Assembly (NCBI GenBank): GCA_947462815.1
Contig: CANHQR010000005.1
Span: 25,041-89,040 of the forward strand
Source: Pseudobdellovibrionaceae bacterium
GTDB lineage: Bacteria; Bdellovibrionota; Bdellovibrionia; Bdellovibrionales; JAMPXM01
DNA length: 64,000 nucleotides
Direction of reading: 5' to 3'
Positions within the stretch are counted from its first letter, which is position 1. The number at the start of each line of letters is the position of its first letter. Below are positions 1-9,465 of the stretch, piece by piece. The notes beneath the pieces are model-generated. The model saw only the letters and a program-made list of their open reading frames with translations. It searched no databases and was not told where the DNA came from. The position numbers and the translations under genes are program-made.

Positions 1-821
1 AATCGACTTACGGCGATCATACGTGCCAGGCGACCGATCAGCGGGAATTGCAGGATCAAGACATCCCACTGCCGAGACCCCGCCGGCGTGGCCTTCCAGC
101 TTCGGAAGCTGATATAGCCGAGAGCCCCAAGAGCCAAAACCACAATCCAGTAGTCGACAAAGAATCCGGACACCGCAATGGTGACATTGGTGTACCAGGG
201 GAGCGTCATCTCCGAGCTTTCAAAGATCGCCGTCATGCGCGGGATAACGAACACGAAAATGACCGACAGCATGAGCACCAAAAAGATCGTCATGATCACC
301 GGATAGAGGATCGCGGATCGAACCTTCGTGACCAGGGCATGCTGCGCCTCGGTGAACTCGGCAAGCCGCATGAGAATCACGTCGAGTGTGCCTGTGGCTT
401 CGCCGGCTTCACACATGGTGATGTAAATGTGGTCGAAGACTTTGGGATGACGACCCAACGCCTTGTTGAGGGTTGATCCCTCATTCACTTGATTTTTGAC
501 GTCGGCGACGATGGCTTTGAGGTCGGGATTCTCGATCTGGTCGGCAACGGCCGTCAAACTGTCCACCAAGGGGATCCCGGCCTTTAACAGCGTGGCGAGC
601 TGACGCGTGAGATTCGACTTCTCTTGAATGTTGATTCGCCCGCCTGAAGTTCGCGTTGCATTGGCTTTGGCGGAGCTCGCTTTGGTCTTATCGCGAATTT
701 CCGTGACAAAGATGCCGTCTTTTTTGAGTTTTGCGCGCGCAAGCTTTTGATTGTCGGCATCGACATTGCCGCGCACATTCTTGCCGCTGGAGTTGAGGCC
801 TTTGTATTCGAAGACCGGCAT
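1..821 (-). CDS. gspF: Type II secretion inner-membrane platform protein GspF (partial, C-terminus off left edge)
   Basis: I translated 273 codons from the ATG at 821 leftwards; the frame stays open to base 1, so the C-terminal third is outside the window. The protein opens MPVFEYKGLNSSGKNVRGNV, the usual GspF/PilC start, followed by an all-helical T2SSF repeat with QLATLLKAGIPLVDSLTAVA and the signature ITMCEAGEATGTLD. A strong hydrophobic segment (ILYPVIMTIFLVLMLSVIFV) follows. GspF is the polytopic inner-membrane platform that couples the GspE ATPase to the pseudopilus. It lies 54 bp downstream of gspE in a C-D-E-F order. The second half, with the remaining membrane helices, should continue left of base 1. 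Confidence 0.93.
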   Translation of the reverse strand, partial: MPVFEYKGLNSSGKNVRGNVDADNQKLARAKLKKDGIFVTEIRDKTKASSAKANATRTSGGRINIQEKSNLTRQLATLLKAGIPLVDSLTAVADQIENPDLKAIVADVKNQVNEGSTLNKALGRHPKVFDHIYITMCEAGEATGTLDVILMRLAEFTEAQHALVTKVRSAILYPVIMTIFLVLMLSVIFVFVIPRMTAIFESSEMTLPWYTNVTIAVSGFFVDYWIVVLALGALGYISFRSWKATPAGSRQWDVLILQFPLIGRLARMIAVSR

Positions 822-875
822 GCTTCGATTTTGGGCCGGAGAACCCGGCCCTGTCACGCGGCGAATGCGGGATTA

Positions 876-2567
876 TTACAAGTCGATCTGTGAATTGGAG
901 AGAACTTCTTCGATCGTCGTGATGCCGCGAAGCACCTTCTCGACGCCATGGTCTCGAAACGAGCGCATGCCATGTTCCGCAGCCCGACGTTTGATGCTTC
1001 CGCCATCGACACGCTTCATGATGAGCGAACGAATTTCGTCATTCACCACGAGGAGCTCTTGGATCAGTGTTCGGCCTTGGTAGCCTTTGCCGTTACATTG
1101 ATCGCAGCCCACGGCCTTAAAGATGTTATGGCCTGCCACTTGCGTCCGCGTGAGCCCCAGTGATCCCAGTTCCATGTCCGTCGGCGTGTGGGGGGCTTTA
1201 CAGATGGGGCAAAGCACTCGAACCAGGCGCTGCGAGATAATTCCCAGCAGTGAAGTCGCGATCAAAAACGGCTCACAGCCCATATCGAGCAAGCGCGGAA
1301 AGGCGCCTGCAGAATCGTTGGCGTGGAGGGTTGAAAAGACCAAGTGACCCGTCAGCGAGGCATTGATGGCGAGCTCCGCAGTCTCCAAATCGCGAATCTC
1401 GCCAACCATAATGACATCAGGGTCTTGGCGCAAAAATGCGCGCAGCCCTGACGCAAAAGTGAGGCCGATCTTCGAGTTCACTTGCACCTGGCCAATGCCA
1501 TGGATGCGTTGTTCGACAGGATCTTCCACGGTGAGGATGTTCATCGTCGAGTTATTGATCCGCGAAAGGCAGGCATACAGAGTCGTCGATTTACCCGAGC
1601 CCGTCGGGCCCGTGACCAGAATGATGCCGTAGGTTCTTTGCAACAAATCGTCCGACAGCGTCTTCATCGAGTCTTCGCTGAAGCCCAGTTGCTCGAGCTG
1701 AAGAATCACGTTGCTTCGGTCCTGCAGACGCATCACAAGGCGCTCGCCAAATGAAGTCGGTACGGTGGACAAACGAACGTCGATGTCCTTGCCTCCTAGT
1801 TTCAGCGGAATACGGCCGTCTTGGGGCAAGCGCTTCTCGGCGATGTTGAGATTGCCCATGACCTTGATCCGCGAAGTGATGGCGTTCTGAAACTTCTTCG
1901 GCGGCTTGAAGATATCAAAGAGAACACCGTCAATACGGAAGCGAACCACCATGTCGCGTTCATAGGGCTCGATGTGAATATCGCTGGCTTTTTCTTTGAC
2001 GGCGCGAAACAGTAGGGTGTTGACGAGTTTGATCACCGGGGCCTCGTCCTCACCGGACTCGAGGAGGTCGATGATGGGTTCGTCGAGATCGAACTCCTCT
2101 TCCTCAATTCCCTCGAGGCCCTTAAGGGCCGTCGTCGACTTCTCATAAACGCGATTGATCGCATCAAGAACTCGCGACTTTGAACTCATCACTGGTAGCA
2201 TCTTCTTTTTGAAAGAAACGCGAAGATCGTCGAGCACGGCGAGATTGAGGGGATTCGTGAGCAGCACTTGTACGCTGGTCGCATCCTCTTTGATGGGTAG
2301 AACTTCGTGCTTTCGAGCAAAGCCAATCGGTATGTCCCGCACGAGGTCGCCGGAGATCTCTGAAACATTCACTTCTTTCAAATAGGGAATGCCCAAAAAC
2401 TTCGCGAGTTCCGACAGGATCTCATCGGAGGCCAGGCCCTCTTTGCGCGACAGCTCGTCGCGAAGCGTTTGTCCCATCCCAACGGGGGTATTGAGCAGGG
2501 CCTGAACTTGCTCGTCGCTGAGGCTCGTGTTTTTGGCGAGGACGCTATCGACTCCGACGTTGGCCAT
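876..2567 (-). CDS. gspE: Type II secretion ATPase GspE
   Basis: A cytoplasmic hexameric ATPase of 563 residues that powers pseudopilus assembly. An N1E-type domain (about residues 30-130) precedes the catalytic core. Walker A GPTGSGKST is at about 320-328, the Asp-box region ILTVEDPVE at about 344-352, Walker B/His box DPDVIMVGEIRD at about 382-393, and STLHANDS near 413. The zinc-binding tetracysteine typical of GspE is present as CPIC (about 453-456) and CDQC (about 488-491). Length and motifs are normal, so it should be active. Its ATG lies directly after the gspD stop codon, suggesting translational coupling in the gspCDEF operon. Confidence 0.97.
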   Translation of the reverse strand: MANVGVDSVLAKNTSLSDEQVQALLNTPVGMGQTLRDELSRKEGLASDEILSELAKFLGIPYLKEVNVSEISGDLVRDIPIGFARKHEVLPIKEDATSVQVLLTNPLNLAVLDDLRVSFKKKMLPVMSSKSRVLDAINRVYEKSTTALKGLEGIEEEEFDLDEPIIDLLESGEDEAPVIKLVNTLLFRAVKEKASDIHIEPYERDMVVRFRIDGVLFDIFKPPKKFQNAITSRIKVMGNLNIAEKRLPQDGRIPLKLGGKDIDVRLSTVPTSFGERLVMRLQDRSNVILQLEQLGFSEDSMKTLSDDLLQRTYGIILVTGPTGSGKSTTLYACLSRINNSTMNILTVEDPVEQRIHGIGQVQVNSKIGLTFASGLRAFLRQDPDVIMVGEIRDLETAELAINASLTGHLVFSTLHANDSAGAFPRLLDMGCEPFLIATSLLGIISQRLVRVLCPICKAPHTPTDMELGSLGLTRTQVAGHNIFKAVGCDQCNGKGYQGRTLIQELLVVNDEIRSLIMKRVDGGSIKRRAAEHGMRSFRDHGVEKVLRGITTIEEVLSNSQIDL

Positions 2568-4997
2568 TTAGCGTTTCACTCCTACGGGTTCATCCGTGTT
2601 GGTCTTTTTGGGGAAATCGCGATCGCTGTCAGTCTTCGATGTGCGCGGCAACTTGTCCATGGCGGCACCGTACGGGTCGCGGCCATCGAAGTTACGTTTC
2701 ACCCAGTCGATCCGCTCATTGGCCTTTTCGCCGAGCAGGCGTTGGCTGTCGCCGACGCCGCGGATGATGCGCGGAGTGATGAAGATCACCAGATTGATCT
2801 TCTTCTTTTGCACCGAGCGAGACTTAAACAACCAGCCCAGCACCGGCACGTCGCCGAGCACCGGAATCTTCGTCTCATCCACCGTGTCTTCATCGCGAAT
2901 CAAACCGCCCAAGACCGCAGTGTCAGCGGAATTCACCACAATATTCGTTTTGATGAAGCGATCCGAGATGATCGTGGTGGATTCTGCCAAGCGAGCTGAG
3001 CGGATGTTGGTGTTGGAGGGTTGTTTCACGCTCTGCTCCAGCTTCAGGCGCACCACATCGCTGTCCGGGCGGATGTAGGGCGTCAGCGTCAGCTTGATCG
3101 TCGCCTTTTCAAAGCGCGTGTTGGTGGTGATCGTCTGTCCCGTTGTGGCCTGATCTTGGGCGATGGGCACGTTGTCGCCGACTTCAATGACGGCCTCTTC
3201 GTTGTCGAGTGCCATGATCTTGGGTGTCGACAGGATGTTCGATTCGACGTTTTGCTGGAGGAGGTTAATAAAACTCACCAGCGACGGCACCCTCACAGTT
3301 TGGCCGCCGACATTGAAGTTCAGCGTCGCCCCGTTTCCAAAGCCGAGTATGGCTCCAGAGTCTGTGGTGGGATTCAGGATGTTCTGTAAAGTGCCTCGGC
3401 GTGAAAAGCCAGCGCGTCCAATGCCGCCCGACGCCGGGTCCAGATAATAGTAAGTCGGGTTCCACGCCTTGGTCTTATCGGTGTTCATTTCCATGATGAT
3501 GGCTTCAACAAACACTTGATCGCGTGGAATATCGATCTTGGCCAGAAGTGAGCGGACCACTTCGTAGTCCTGCTTGGAGGCCGTGATCACGAGTGAGTTC
3601 GTATTCTTGTCCGCCACAATTCGTACGTCGCCGCCAAAAATGTTTTGGCGATCCAAAGGCGAGGCCGGTCGCGCGCCGAACACGCCGGGGGGCTGAAGGG
3701 CTGCTTGTGCCGTGTTGCCGGCTGAGCCGCCGCTGAGGTTCGAGATCGTCGCCGCGATTTTCTCCGCCTCACCGTAGCGAACGTAGTACACGAAAACTCC
3801 GCCCGCTTCAGCCGGATCGAGCTTGTAATCGAGCTTGCGAATGAGCTCGCGGACCTTGTCGATACCGGCTTTGTTGCCGACGACAATCAACGCATTGGTG
3901 CGATCGTCGGGCGCGACGAGCGAGAGCTCTTCGGGAGTGCCACCGGCTGCAGTTCCACCTCGCGAGCGAAACCGTGGCACAGCTGCGCCAAAAGCCGGGT
4001 TCTGGTTCGCGGCTGAGCCGGGTGTTTTGTTGATGATTTGATTGATCAGGTCAGCCAGATCTTTCGACTTGGCGTAGCGAACCGGAACTACCGCCAGCTG
4101 TTCTTCAAAGCCGGGGCGATCCAATTCCTTGATGATTTTCATCATGCGTTCCACGTTGGCGCCGTAGTCGGTGATGATGAGAGAGTTGGTCGGCTCGTAG
4201 GGTGTGATTTCGCCGTCCTTGGAGGGGAGAACGCGAAGGCGTTTATTCACCTCTTCAGCGGAAGTGTGTTTCAAGTGCACGATGCGAGTGATGTAGATAT
4301 CGCTCGTCGGAGCATATTCGCCGGTGTAGGTTTCAATCGAGTCTCTCTGCGCGTTTCGAGAACTCTTAATCTTATAGAACTTGCCATAGGGAACGACGGT
4401 GAAGCCGTTAATCGCCAAAGCCGCCAAAAAAGCTTTATAGGCTTCCGCCACAGTCACCTTATTCGGGGCGAGGATCGTGATCTTGCCGCGTACGCCTGGA
4501 TCAATGATGAAGTTCTTATTGGTCAGCAGTCCCATGGCTTTGACCAGTTCGTTGATCTCGACATCGGGAAAGTTCGCTTCGATCATGTCGCCGTAGTTTT
4601 CGTCGGTGATGTCCTCGATCGAAGGATTCTGCGGTTTTTCCCCAGGCTTGTTGGTTTTTGTCACCGTCATGGTGCTGGGGCCACTCGAGCCACGGCTGAA
4701 ATTAGATCCTCCGCCGGTATTGTAGGTCGGCTCGGGCGGGGGAGGATTGTTATCGACATTGAAGTCGGGTGCCGGTGGAGGAGGTGGCGGCGGCGCCTGA
4801 TTGAAAGTGCCGATGGGCTCATCAATTTCTTCGTCTTCAAACAGCTTATCGAGATCATCCTGTTGCCCGTAGGCCGGCCAGCTTGAGGTCGCGAGGCTCG
4901 CGCAAATCAAAAGCGCAAGCCACTGTTTGTAGCCCGCTGTTCGCTGTGCTTGGGGGCTGGACGCTGGGGCAACTGCTTTTGATGACATCCTTGTCAT
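2568..4997 (-). CDS. gspD: Type II secretion outer-membrane secretin GspD
   Basis: An 809-residue secretin that forms the outer-membrane channel. A signal peptide (hydrophobic core LALLICASLATSSWPA, about 26-42) is followed by an unusual acidic and proline-rich linker with runs of seven and four prolines (about 50-90). Then come N0 (DVEINELVKAMGLLTNKNF), N1, N2 and N3 modules, and the C-terminal secretin domain with VESNILSTPKIMALDNEEA and the gate-type motif VPVLGDVPVLGWLF. It ends KKINLVIFITPRII plus a charged tail, the likely pilotin-binding S-domain. The ATG at 4997 has a GAGG about 8 bases upstream; an in-frame ATG at 4988 is the alternative. The Pro-rich spacer is the only odd part. Confidence 0.97.
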   Translation of the reverse strand: MTRMSSKAVAPASSPQAQRTAGYKQWLALLICASLATSSWPAYGQQDDLDKLFEDEEIDEPIGTFNQAPPPPPPPAPDFNVDNNPPPPEPTYNTGGGSNFSRGSSGPSTMTVTKTNKPGEKPQNPSIEDITDENYGDMIEANFPDVEINELVKAMGLLTNKNFIIDPGVRGKITILAPNKVTVAEAYKAFLAALAINGFTVVPYGKFYKIKSSRNAQRDSIETYTGEYAPTSDIYITRIVHLKHTSAEEVNKRLRVLPSKDGEITPYEPTNSLIITDYGANVERMMKIIKELDRPGFEEQLAVVPVRYAKSKDLADLINQIINKTPGSAANQNPAFGAAVPRFRSRGGTAAGGTPEELSLVAPDDRTNALIVVGNKAGIDKVRELIRKLDYKLDPAEAGGVFVYYVRYGEAEKIAATISNLSGGSAGNTAQAALQPPGVFGARPASPLDRQNIFGGDVRIVADKNTNSLVITASKQDYEVVRSLLAKIDIPRDQVFVEAIIMEMNTDKTKAWNPTYYYLDPASGGIGRAGFSRRGTLQNILNPTTDSGAILGFGNGATLNFNVGGQTVRVPSLVSFINLLQQNVESNILSTPKIMALDNEEAVIEVGDNVPIAQDQATTGQTITTNTRFEKATIKLTLTPYIRPDSDVVRLKLEQSVKQPSNTNIRSARLAESTTIISDRFIKTNIVVNSADTAVLGGLIRDEDTVDETKIPVLGDVPVLGWLFKSRSVQKKKINLVIFITPRIIRGVGDSQRLLGEKANERIDWVKRNFDGRDPYGAAMDKLPRTSKTDSDRDFPKKTNTDEPVGVKR

Positions 4998-5108
4998 GGC
5001 CTACCTCTTCCTTTGGAATCCCGTTCTCATCGTATCACGAGCTCGCGATTGGCGAAGATCCATCTTGCCAAGTCGACGTGCTGCCTTTTTTCGGTCCGCT
5101 TCCTCAAT

Positions 5109-6002
5109 CTACTGGGTGATGGTGAAATTCATCGATTCTTTTCGGCCACCACGTTCGATTCCCAAATTAATTGCCGTCGCCGAGTTGCGGAGAGCGTTGA
5201 AGATCTCCATGGCTTTGGCGGCGCTGTCGATGCGGTCGCCATTGACGGTTTCAATGCAGTCCCCCCGACGCACACCCAGCGTTTCAAACAAACTGCCCTG
5301 GCGCATTTCCGCAATCTGCCAACATTCCACTTGGCCATTGGCGCCAATGCGCGGAACGGCCCGAGCTTCCTGGAGCAGGTTCGGCAAATTCTTGAGTGCG
5401 TTGTCCACCATCGACTTCGATACTTCTCGATCCAAGTCAGATTTCACGGTGATGCCACCAGAGGCCGGAGGGGTGGGCGCGCCGACCGTCTGAATTTTGA
5501 GGCTCGATTTTTCAGAGATCTCTGCGTACTCGAGCTGTTGATTGCTCTCGTTGATGAACACGATTCGCGAGCGTTCGATCTTTTTCATCGTGGCGCCATT
5601 GCCATCAAACTTTCCGTCGATTCTCACGGCGACGGTTTCGCTTCCCGCTTTGACCAAAGCCACGGAGCGAGAATCGTTGGTGTGCACGAGCGTGCCCAGC
5701 AAAGTGATGGGGCGAGTTGTCGGTACGGGCTCACCCATGCGAAGGGGATTAAGGGAACCGCCGAGGGGTTCTGGGATCACCTGATCCGGGGAAAAAATGT
5801 TCTGCTCGGTGATGACCGTAAAGCGGCGCAGGTCCGTGACTTTTTGATTTGCCGATCGCGCGGAAGGTAGCGGCGGCGGTTCTTCGGAAGGCAGCAGCCG
5901 TGGCCGAACTTGAGACAACATCAACAAATCAGCTGTGGCGTAGCCGAGGCAGATGAGAAGAGCGATCACGGCGATGCGTTCGAGTTTGGGGCGTTGATTC
6001 AT
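5109..6002 (-). CDS. gspC: Type II secretion protein GspC with C-terminal PDZ-like domain
   Basis: A 297-residue bitopic inner-membrane protein linking the secretin to the inner-membrane platform. A short cytoplasmic N-terminus (MNQRPKLERIA) leads into one membrane helix (about 10-30). A periplasmic homology region follows (RPITLLGTLVHTNDSRSVAL, about 95-165), then a PDZ-like domain at the end (ETLGVRRGDCIETVNGDRI, about 238-256). It is the first recognisable gene of the gsp operon; 111 bp separate it from gspD. Any promoter must lie in the long divergent gap to its right. Length and domain order fit PDZ-type GspC/PulC. Confidence 0.93.
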   Translation of the reverse strand: MNQRPKLERIAVIALLICLGYATADLLMLSQVRPRLLPSEEPPPLPSARSANQKVTDLRRFTVITEQNIFSPDQVIPEPLGGSLNPLRMGEPVPTTRPITLLGTLVHTNDSRSVALVKAGSETVAVRIDGKFDGNGATMKKIERSRIVFINESNQQLEYAEISEKSSLKIQTVGAPTPPASGGITVKSDLDREVSKSMVDNALKNLPNLLQEARAVPRIGANGQVECWQIAEMRQGSLFETLGVRRGDCIETVNGDRIDSAAKAMEIFNALRNSATAINLGIERGGRKESMNFTITQ

Positions 6003-6712
6003 GCCAGGGCTCGCGGTTGGAATCCAACTTTTGGATGTTCATCTAAGTTGCGGTTCACGTTGCTCTTATTCTCGCGTGTTGCGGCTGGGGCTCAGTTCGC
6101 TCAATCCGTCCGTTCGGAGAGGGCTCGAATCTTTCTATGCCAAACAAATTCTCCCACTCCACCTCGGCCCTCTTGTCGCAGGGCACCCCCAACAGGCTAA
6201 CAGAAAAAGGTCGGTGGGCTTAAGTCGGATTCCGAGCCCCCCGACCAGGGTCGAGTGAGTGCAGTTTGGATCGGCATGAACGTCGTAGGGTCTCAGTCGA
6301 AGAAAGCCGTGTCGAAGTGTCAGCCGACCGCTTGTCGAAATTTCCCGTCACACTTCTCTACACCCTCCGTTGAAAGCCTTGCAGGGGCGGTGACGATTTG
6401 TGTTTTCGTGCCAACACCGGATTTGGCCGCTTTTTGTGCTCGCCGAGCGATTCATTCGATTTGGCGTGGCCTTTGAAGTAGCTGCTTTGAATTTTGCGTC
6501 CCGCGCCGGGGCGGCACGAAACTTGTTAGCTCTTCGATTCGGTGACAATTCGCGGCCCTCGATTCTCGAGAAGTTTGTTTGTTGGAATCTCTGGCTGTTG
6601 GGTCTTTGGCGGTTGAGTGGTTTGCGAAGGTTCCGGGCGTGAGTCGTGATGGGGAAGTTGAGAAAAGAAGTATCGCGGTGACATTTGTGGTGGAAACGAA
6701 ACGGGGTTGGCA
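6003..6712. other. 710-bp divergent intergenic region between gspC and the FabD-like gene
   Basis: No reading frame here looks like a protein: the short frames lack a ribosome binding site, domain-like hydrophobic patterning and any familiar motif. Promoters for gspC (leftwards) and the FabD-like gene (rightwards) should lie here, but I found no convincing -35/-10 pair. No tRNA fold and no terminator with a U-run was seen. It is the longest empty stretch in the window and could hold an untranslated RNA or a decayed gene. Confidence 0.5.
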
Positions 6713-7813
6713 ATGACAGGCACGGGCGGATCGCAGGGAAATGGGCAAGGGATTGGGCAAGGTTTTGGACATGGCTCTCTCGATGAGCGCTCTGAGCGCA
6801 TTGATCGTCTGGACAGCAAACAGCTTGGGTCCGCGACGTCGAGCGACACCGCTACAACGCCGTCGGCTGCTGTAGTCTCGGGAATGCGTCCTTCGCGCGG
6901 AACGCCGCATGCTTCCACCTTCGCACCGCCGACCGGCGTGATTTTCGCGGGTCGAAGTGGTCTCGATTTTCTTGAGTTGCGCCTGGGTGTGGTGCGAATT
7001 CCTGAAGTTTCGCGACGGATTCGCGAAGCGCAGAGCATACTCGACCAGACCGATTATGAGCGCATTGATCTCTTCAATGCGATTGTAACGGAAGACGAAG
7101 CCTTCAATAGAAACATCAAGATGAAGAGTCTCTTGGCGGCAATTGTTCAAGTTGGACTTTATGATCGATACCGCCGAACTCAAAAGCAACCCGATGTGCT
7201 GATTGGCAATTCCAATGGCGATTCGGCCCTCATGGTTTGCGTGGGTCAAATGAAGTTTGAGGACCTGGTCCGTCAAAGCTCAGCGCTATCGACTTTGAAG
7301 CTTCGCCCCCAGGATCCCCCGGCGACGAACAATTCGCCTGCGACCTCGTATTCTCAATCTCCAGTCGCGAATTCGGCGCCGAGTTTGCCAACTTTGCCCG
7401 GTGCCGCAACACCTGTGCTTCCGACTTTGGTCGGTATGCCCTTACCCGGCGCGCCCTTGCCGAGCGTGAATCCGCAGCCTTCGGTGAGTGCACATCCGGT
7501 GTCGAGCCTGCCCGCTCTGAGTGGAATGAGTTTGTCGGAGTTCAAGGCCTATGTGCGCACAGAAGACGGCGGCTTGGCCGAAAATCAGGCTCCCTCGATG
7601 GATCTCAAAAAACTCGTGGGTGAAGTGGTCGAGCACGGCTTAGCTCTTCGCTTTGTGAACATCGGACCAGCCGCCGCACTGCGACCTCAGGATTATGATG
7701 AAGCTGCGGTCAAGTCGGGCGTGGATGAAGTCACGGTGATCGACTCGATTGAGTTAGATCCCATGTTGAGCTGGTTCTGGAAAGAAGTGCGCCCGCTCGC
7801 ATTGGCCAACTAA
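6713..7813 (+). CDS. Unknown protein with degenerate malonyl/acyltransferase (FabD-like) signatures
   Basis: 366 residues, not confidently assignable. The centre reads KQPDVLIGNSNGDSALMVCV (about 159-178), aligning in pattern with the FabD element PDVVAGHSLGE..AL; the nucleophile-position Ser is kept but the elbow is GNSNG rather than GHSLG. The C-terminal LRFVNIGPAAALRP resembles the FabD FVEVGPGKVL element. Between them, where a real FabD carries the small subdomain and catalytic His, there is a Pro/Ser/Ala-rich linker (about 205-270), so acyl transfer is doubtful. The first ~70 residues are Gly/Gln/Ser-rich. I chose the ATG at 6713 because GGGG lies about 6 bases upstream; a TTG at 6707 is in frame. 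It is divergent from gspC. Confidence 0.6.
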   Translation: MTGTGGSQGNGQGIGQGFGHGSLDERSERIDRLDSKQLGSATSSDTATTPSAAVVSGMRPSRGTPHASTFAPPTGVIFAGRSGLDFLELRLGVVRIPEVSRRIREAQSILDQTDYERIDLFNAIVTEDEAFNRNIKMKSLLAAIVQVGLYDRYRRTQKQPDVLIGNSNGDSALMVCVGQMKFEDLVRQSSALSTLKLRPQDPPATNNSPATSYSQSPVANSAPSLPTLPGAATPVLPTLVGMPLPGAPLPSVNPQPSVSAHPVSSLPALSGMSLSEFKAYVRTEDGGLAENQAPSMDLKKLVGEVVEHGLALRFVNIGPAAALRPQDYDEAAVKSGVDEVTVIDSIELDPMLSWFWKEVRPLALAN

Positions 7814-7841
7814 AGGTCCGTCGAGTTTTGCAGCGATCGCC

Positions 7842-8441
7842 TTAAGGCTTCCAGACGGGTTCTTGGGCTTTTACTCGGCGATTGAAGTGTCGAGCTAAGA
7901 CGAAGAAGTAGTCGTTGAGCCGATTGAGCTGTCGAGCGATTTCCCGATGTGAGTGAGAGTCGAGTTCGGTCTCTTCGAAAAGTCGAATGACATGTCTTTC
8001 CGCGCGTCGGGCCACCGCCCGGCACACATGCGCCGCGCTGGCCGCGGCTGCGCCCCCAGGTAGAACGAAGTTCTTCAGCGGCAAGAGTTCTGCGTCCATC
8101 CGATCCATCGCCTTCTCGAGGCGACCGACAAATTGCGCATCGAGCGATGGAAGCTTCGCGCGCCAGTTTACGGCCTGAGGATCTTCTTGATCGGTCGCCA
8201 TCGCCAAGTGCGAGCCGATGCGAAACAGTTGATCTTGGATGTCGGCCAGTTCGCCGCGTTCGATGTCCCAGGTCTCCTCGCCCGTCGATGGGGTGGGTAA
8301 GAGTGAAACCAACCAGCCCACGAAACAATTCAATTCGTCCAGCGTGCCGTAGGCCTCGAGTCGCAAGTCGGCCTTTGACACGCGTTGTCCGCCAAAGAGA
8401 GAGGTGCTGCCTTGGTCGCCCGTTCTCGTGTAGATTTTCAT
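7842..8441 (-). CDS. PduO-type cob(I)alamin adenosyltransferase
   Basis: A 199-residue ATP:cob(I)alamin adenosyltransferase that makes adenosylcobalamin from reduced corrinoid and ATP in the cytoplasm. The N-terminal ATP-binding signature is intact (MKIYTRTGDQGSTSLFGG), followed by DLRLEAYGTLDELNCFVG. The helical bundle contains FVLPGGAAAASAAHVCRAVA and ends NRLNDYFFVLARHFNRR, all typical of the trimeric PduO family. The gene is convergent with the FabD-like gene (28 bp between stops) and divergent from the N-formylglutamate amidohydrolase homologue, with only 16 bp between start codons. No other cobalamin genes are in the window, so it probably serves B12 salvage. Confidence 0.93.
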   Translation of the reverse strand: MKIYTRTGDQGSTSLFGGQRVSKADLRLEAYGTLDELNCFVGWLVSLLPTPSTGEETWDIERGELADIQDQLFRIGSHLAMATDQEDPQAVNWRAKLPSLDAQFVGRLEKAMDRMDAELLPLKNFVLPGGAAAASAAHVCRAVARRAERHVIRLFEETELDSHSHREIARQLNRLNDYFFVLARHFNRRVKAQEPVWKP

Positions 8442-8457
8442 GACTTGAGGGGAGCCG

Positions 8458-9396
8458 ATGTCGAAGCATCACGTCAACACTTTCGGCGTACAATTCTCAG
8501 AAAGCGCGTGGCGCGATCCTGAGTTGCGGGATTTTATCTTTCAAGATTTCTCGTCCTGGCCGTCTCGATCTTACCCCGGTCCGCTGTTGATCACCACGCC
8601 GCACTCGGGTGAGCGCGTGCCGCCCGAGGCTCCTTGGTTGAATCAACTCGACGAAAAAATCCTGATGTACGATGTGGATCGGTATGTCGATCAGCTGTAT
8701 GCGCCGGGACTGCGCCAACTCCAGTTGCCTTGGATCGGCACGCCTTGGCATCGCTATGCTTGTGACCTCAATCGCTGGGCGGATGACGTGGATGTCGACT
8801 CCGTTATGGGAGCCGCGGCGCCGAGCGGACGTTTTCCTCGGGGGCTTTTGTGGTCGATCACGACCGAAGGTCATCGTTTGATGCCGCGGCCTGTCGATCG
8901 CCAGACTTACGAAGCCCTCCTCCAGCGCTGCTTTCATCCCTTTCATCGCGCTGTTCGGCTGGCGGCCGCTCGATATGTGGCTGAGTTTCCTGGGCGTCCA
9001 CTTTATCAACTGGATCTGCACTCGATGCCCAGTGTAGGGACCAAAGAGCATCGTGATCCCGGTGAGCGTCGGGCGGACCTCGTGATTTCGGATCAGGATG
9101 GGCGAAGCTGTCGCCCCGAATTGATGGATTTGGTCGAGTCGGCCGGCCAGGCCGTGGGATTCAGTGTGCGTCGCAATTGGCCCTACAAGGGCGGGCGAAT
9201 CACCGAGACTTATGGGCGTCCCCAAGAGGGCTGGCATTGCCTGCAAATTGAACTGAATCGCGGCCTCTATATGGACGAGTTCACAAAAGCGAAAATCCCG
9301 CAGCGATTTGATGAGGTGTCCAGGCGGCTCGGTCAGATGCTGCATAAAATTGTGCAAGGGCTTGTTGATCAAGGGCTGTATTCGACGCCGACTTGA
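8458..9396 (+). CDS. N-formylglutamate amidohydrolase family protein
   Basis: 312 residues of the N-formylglutamate amidohydrolase family (zinc-dependent deformylation in histidine degradation, though many members act on other N-acyl substrates). Visible landmarks are LLITTPHSGERVPP near residue 43, the DVDRYVDQLY element near 74, YACDLNRWADDV, YQLDLHSMPSVGT with a likely metal-binding His near 190, and YKGGRITETYGRP followed by CLQIELNRGLYMDE. GGAG stands just before the ATG. No hut genes are nearby, so the substrate is open. Downstream resB is 69 bp away and may have its own promoter. Confidence 0.85.
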   Translation: MSKHHVNTFGVQFSESAWRDPELRDFIFQDFSSWPSRSYPGPLLITTPHSGERVPPEAPWLNQLDEKILMYDVDRYVDQLYAPGLRQLQLPWIGTPWHRYACDLNRWADDVDVDSVMGAAAPSGRFPRGLLWSITTEGHRLMPRPVDRQTYEALLQRCFHPFHRAVRLAAARYVAEFPGRPLYQLDLHSMPSVGTKEHRDPGERRADLVISDQDGRSCRPELMDLVESAGQAVGFSVRRNWPYKGGRITETYGRPQEGWHCLQIELNRGLYMDEFTKAKIPQRFDEVSRRLGQMLHKIVQGLVDQGLYSTPT

Positions 9397-9427
9397 GTGA
9401 ATGTGAGAGACTTCAGGAGTCTGGGCT

Positions 9428-9456
9428 TTGACCTCGCGTTGGCGCGGGTTTAGGTT
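9428..9456 (+). promoter_or_regulatory. Candidate sigma70-type promoter for resB, possibly leaderless
   Basis: TTGACC at 9428-9433 and TAGGTT at 9451-9456 are separated by 17 bases. Transcription would start about 9463, almost at the resB ATG (9466), and no Shine-Dalgarno precedes that ATG. The -10 match is weak, so this is tentative. Confidence 0.3.
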
Positions 9457-9465
9457 CGGACCAAC

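Noticed and set aside
4038..4886. 282-residue plus-strand frame inside gspD
   Set aside because: Shadow of a well-supported secretin gene on the other strand.
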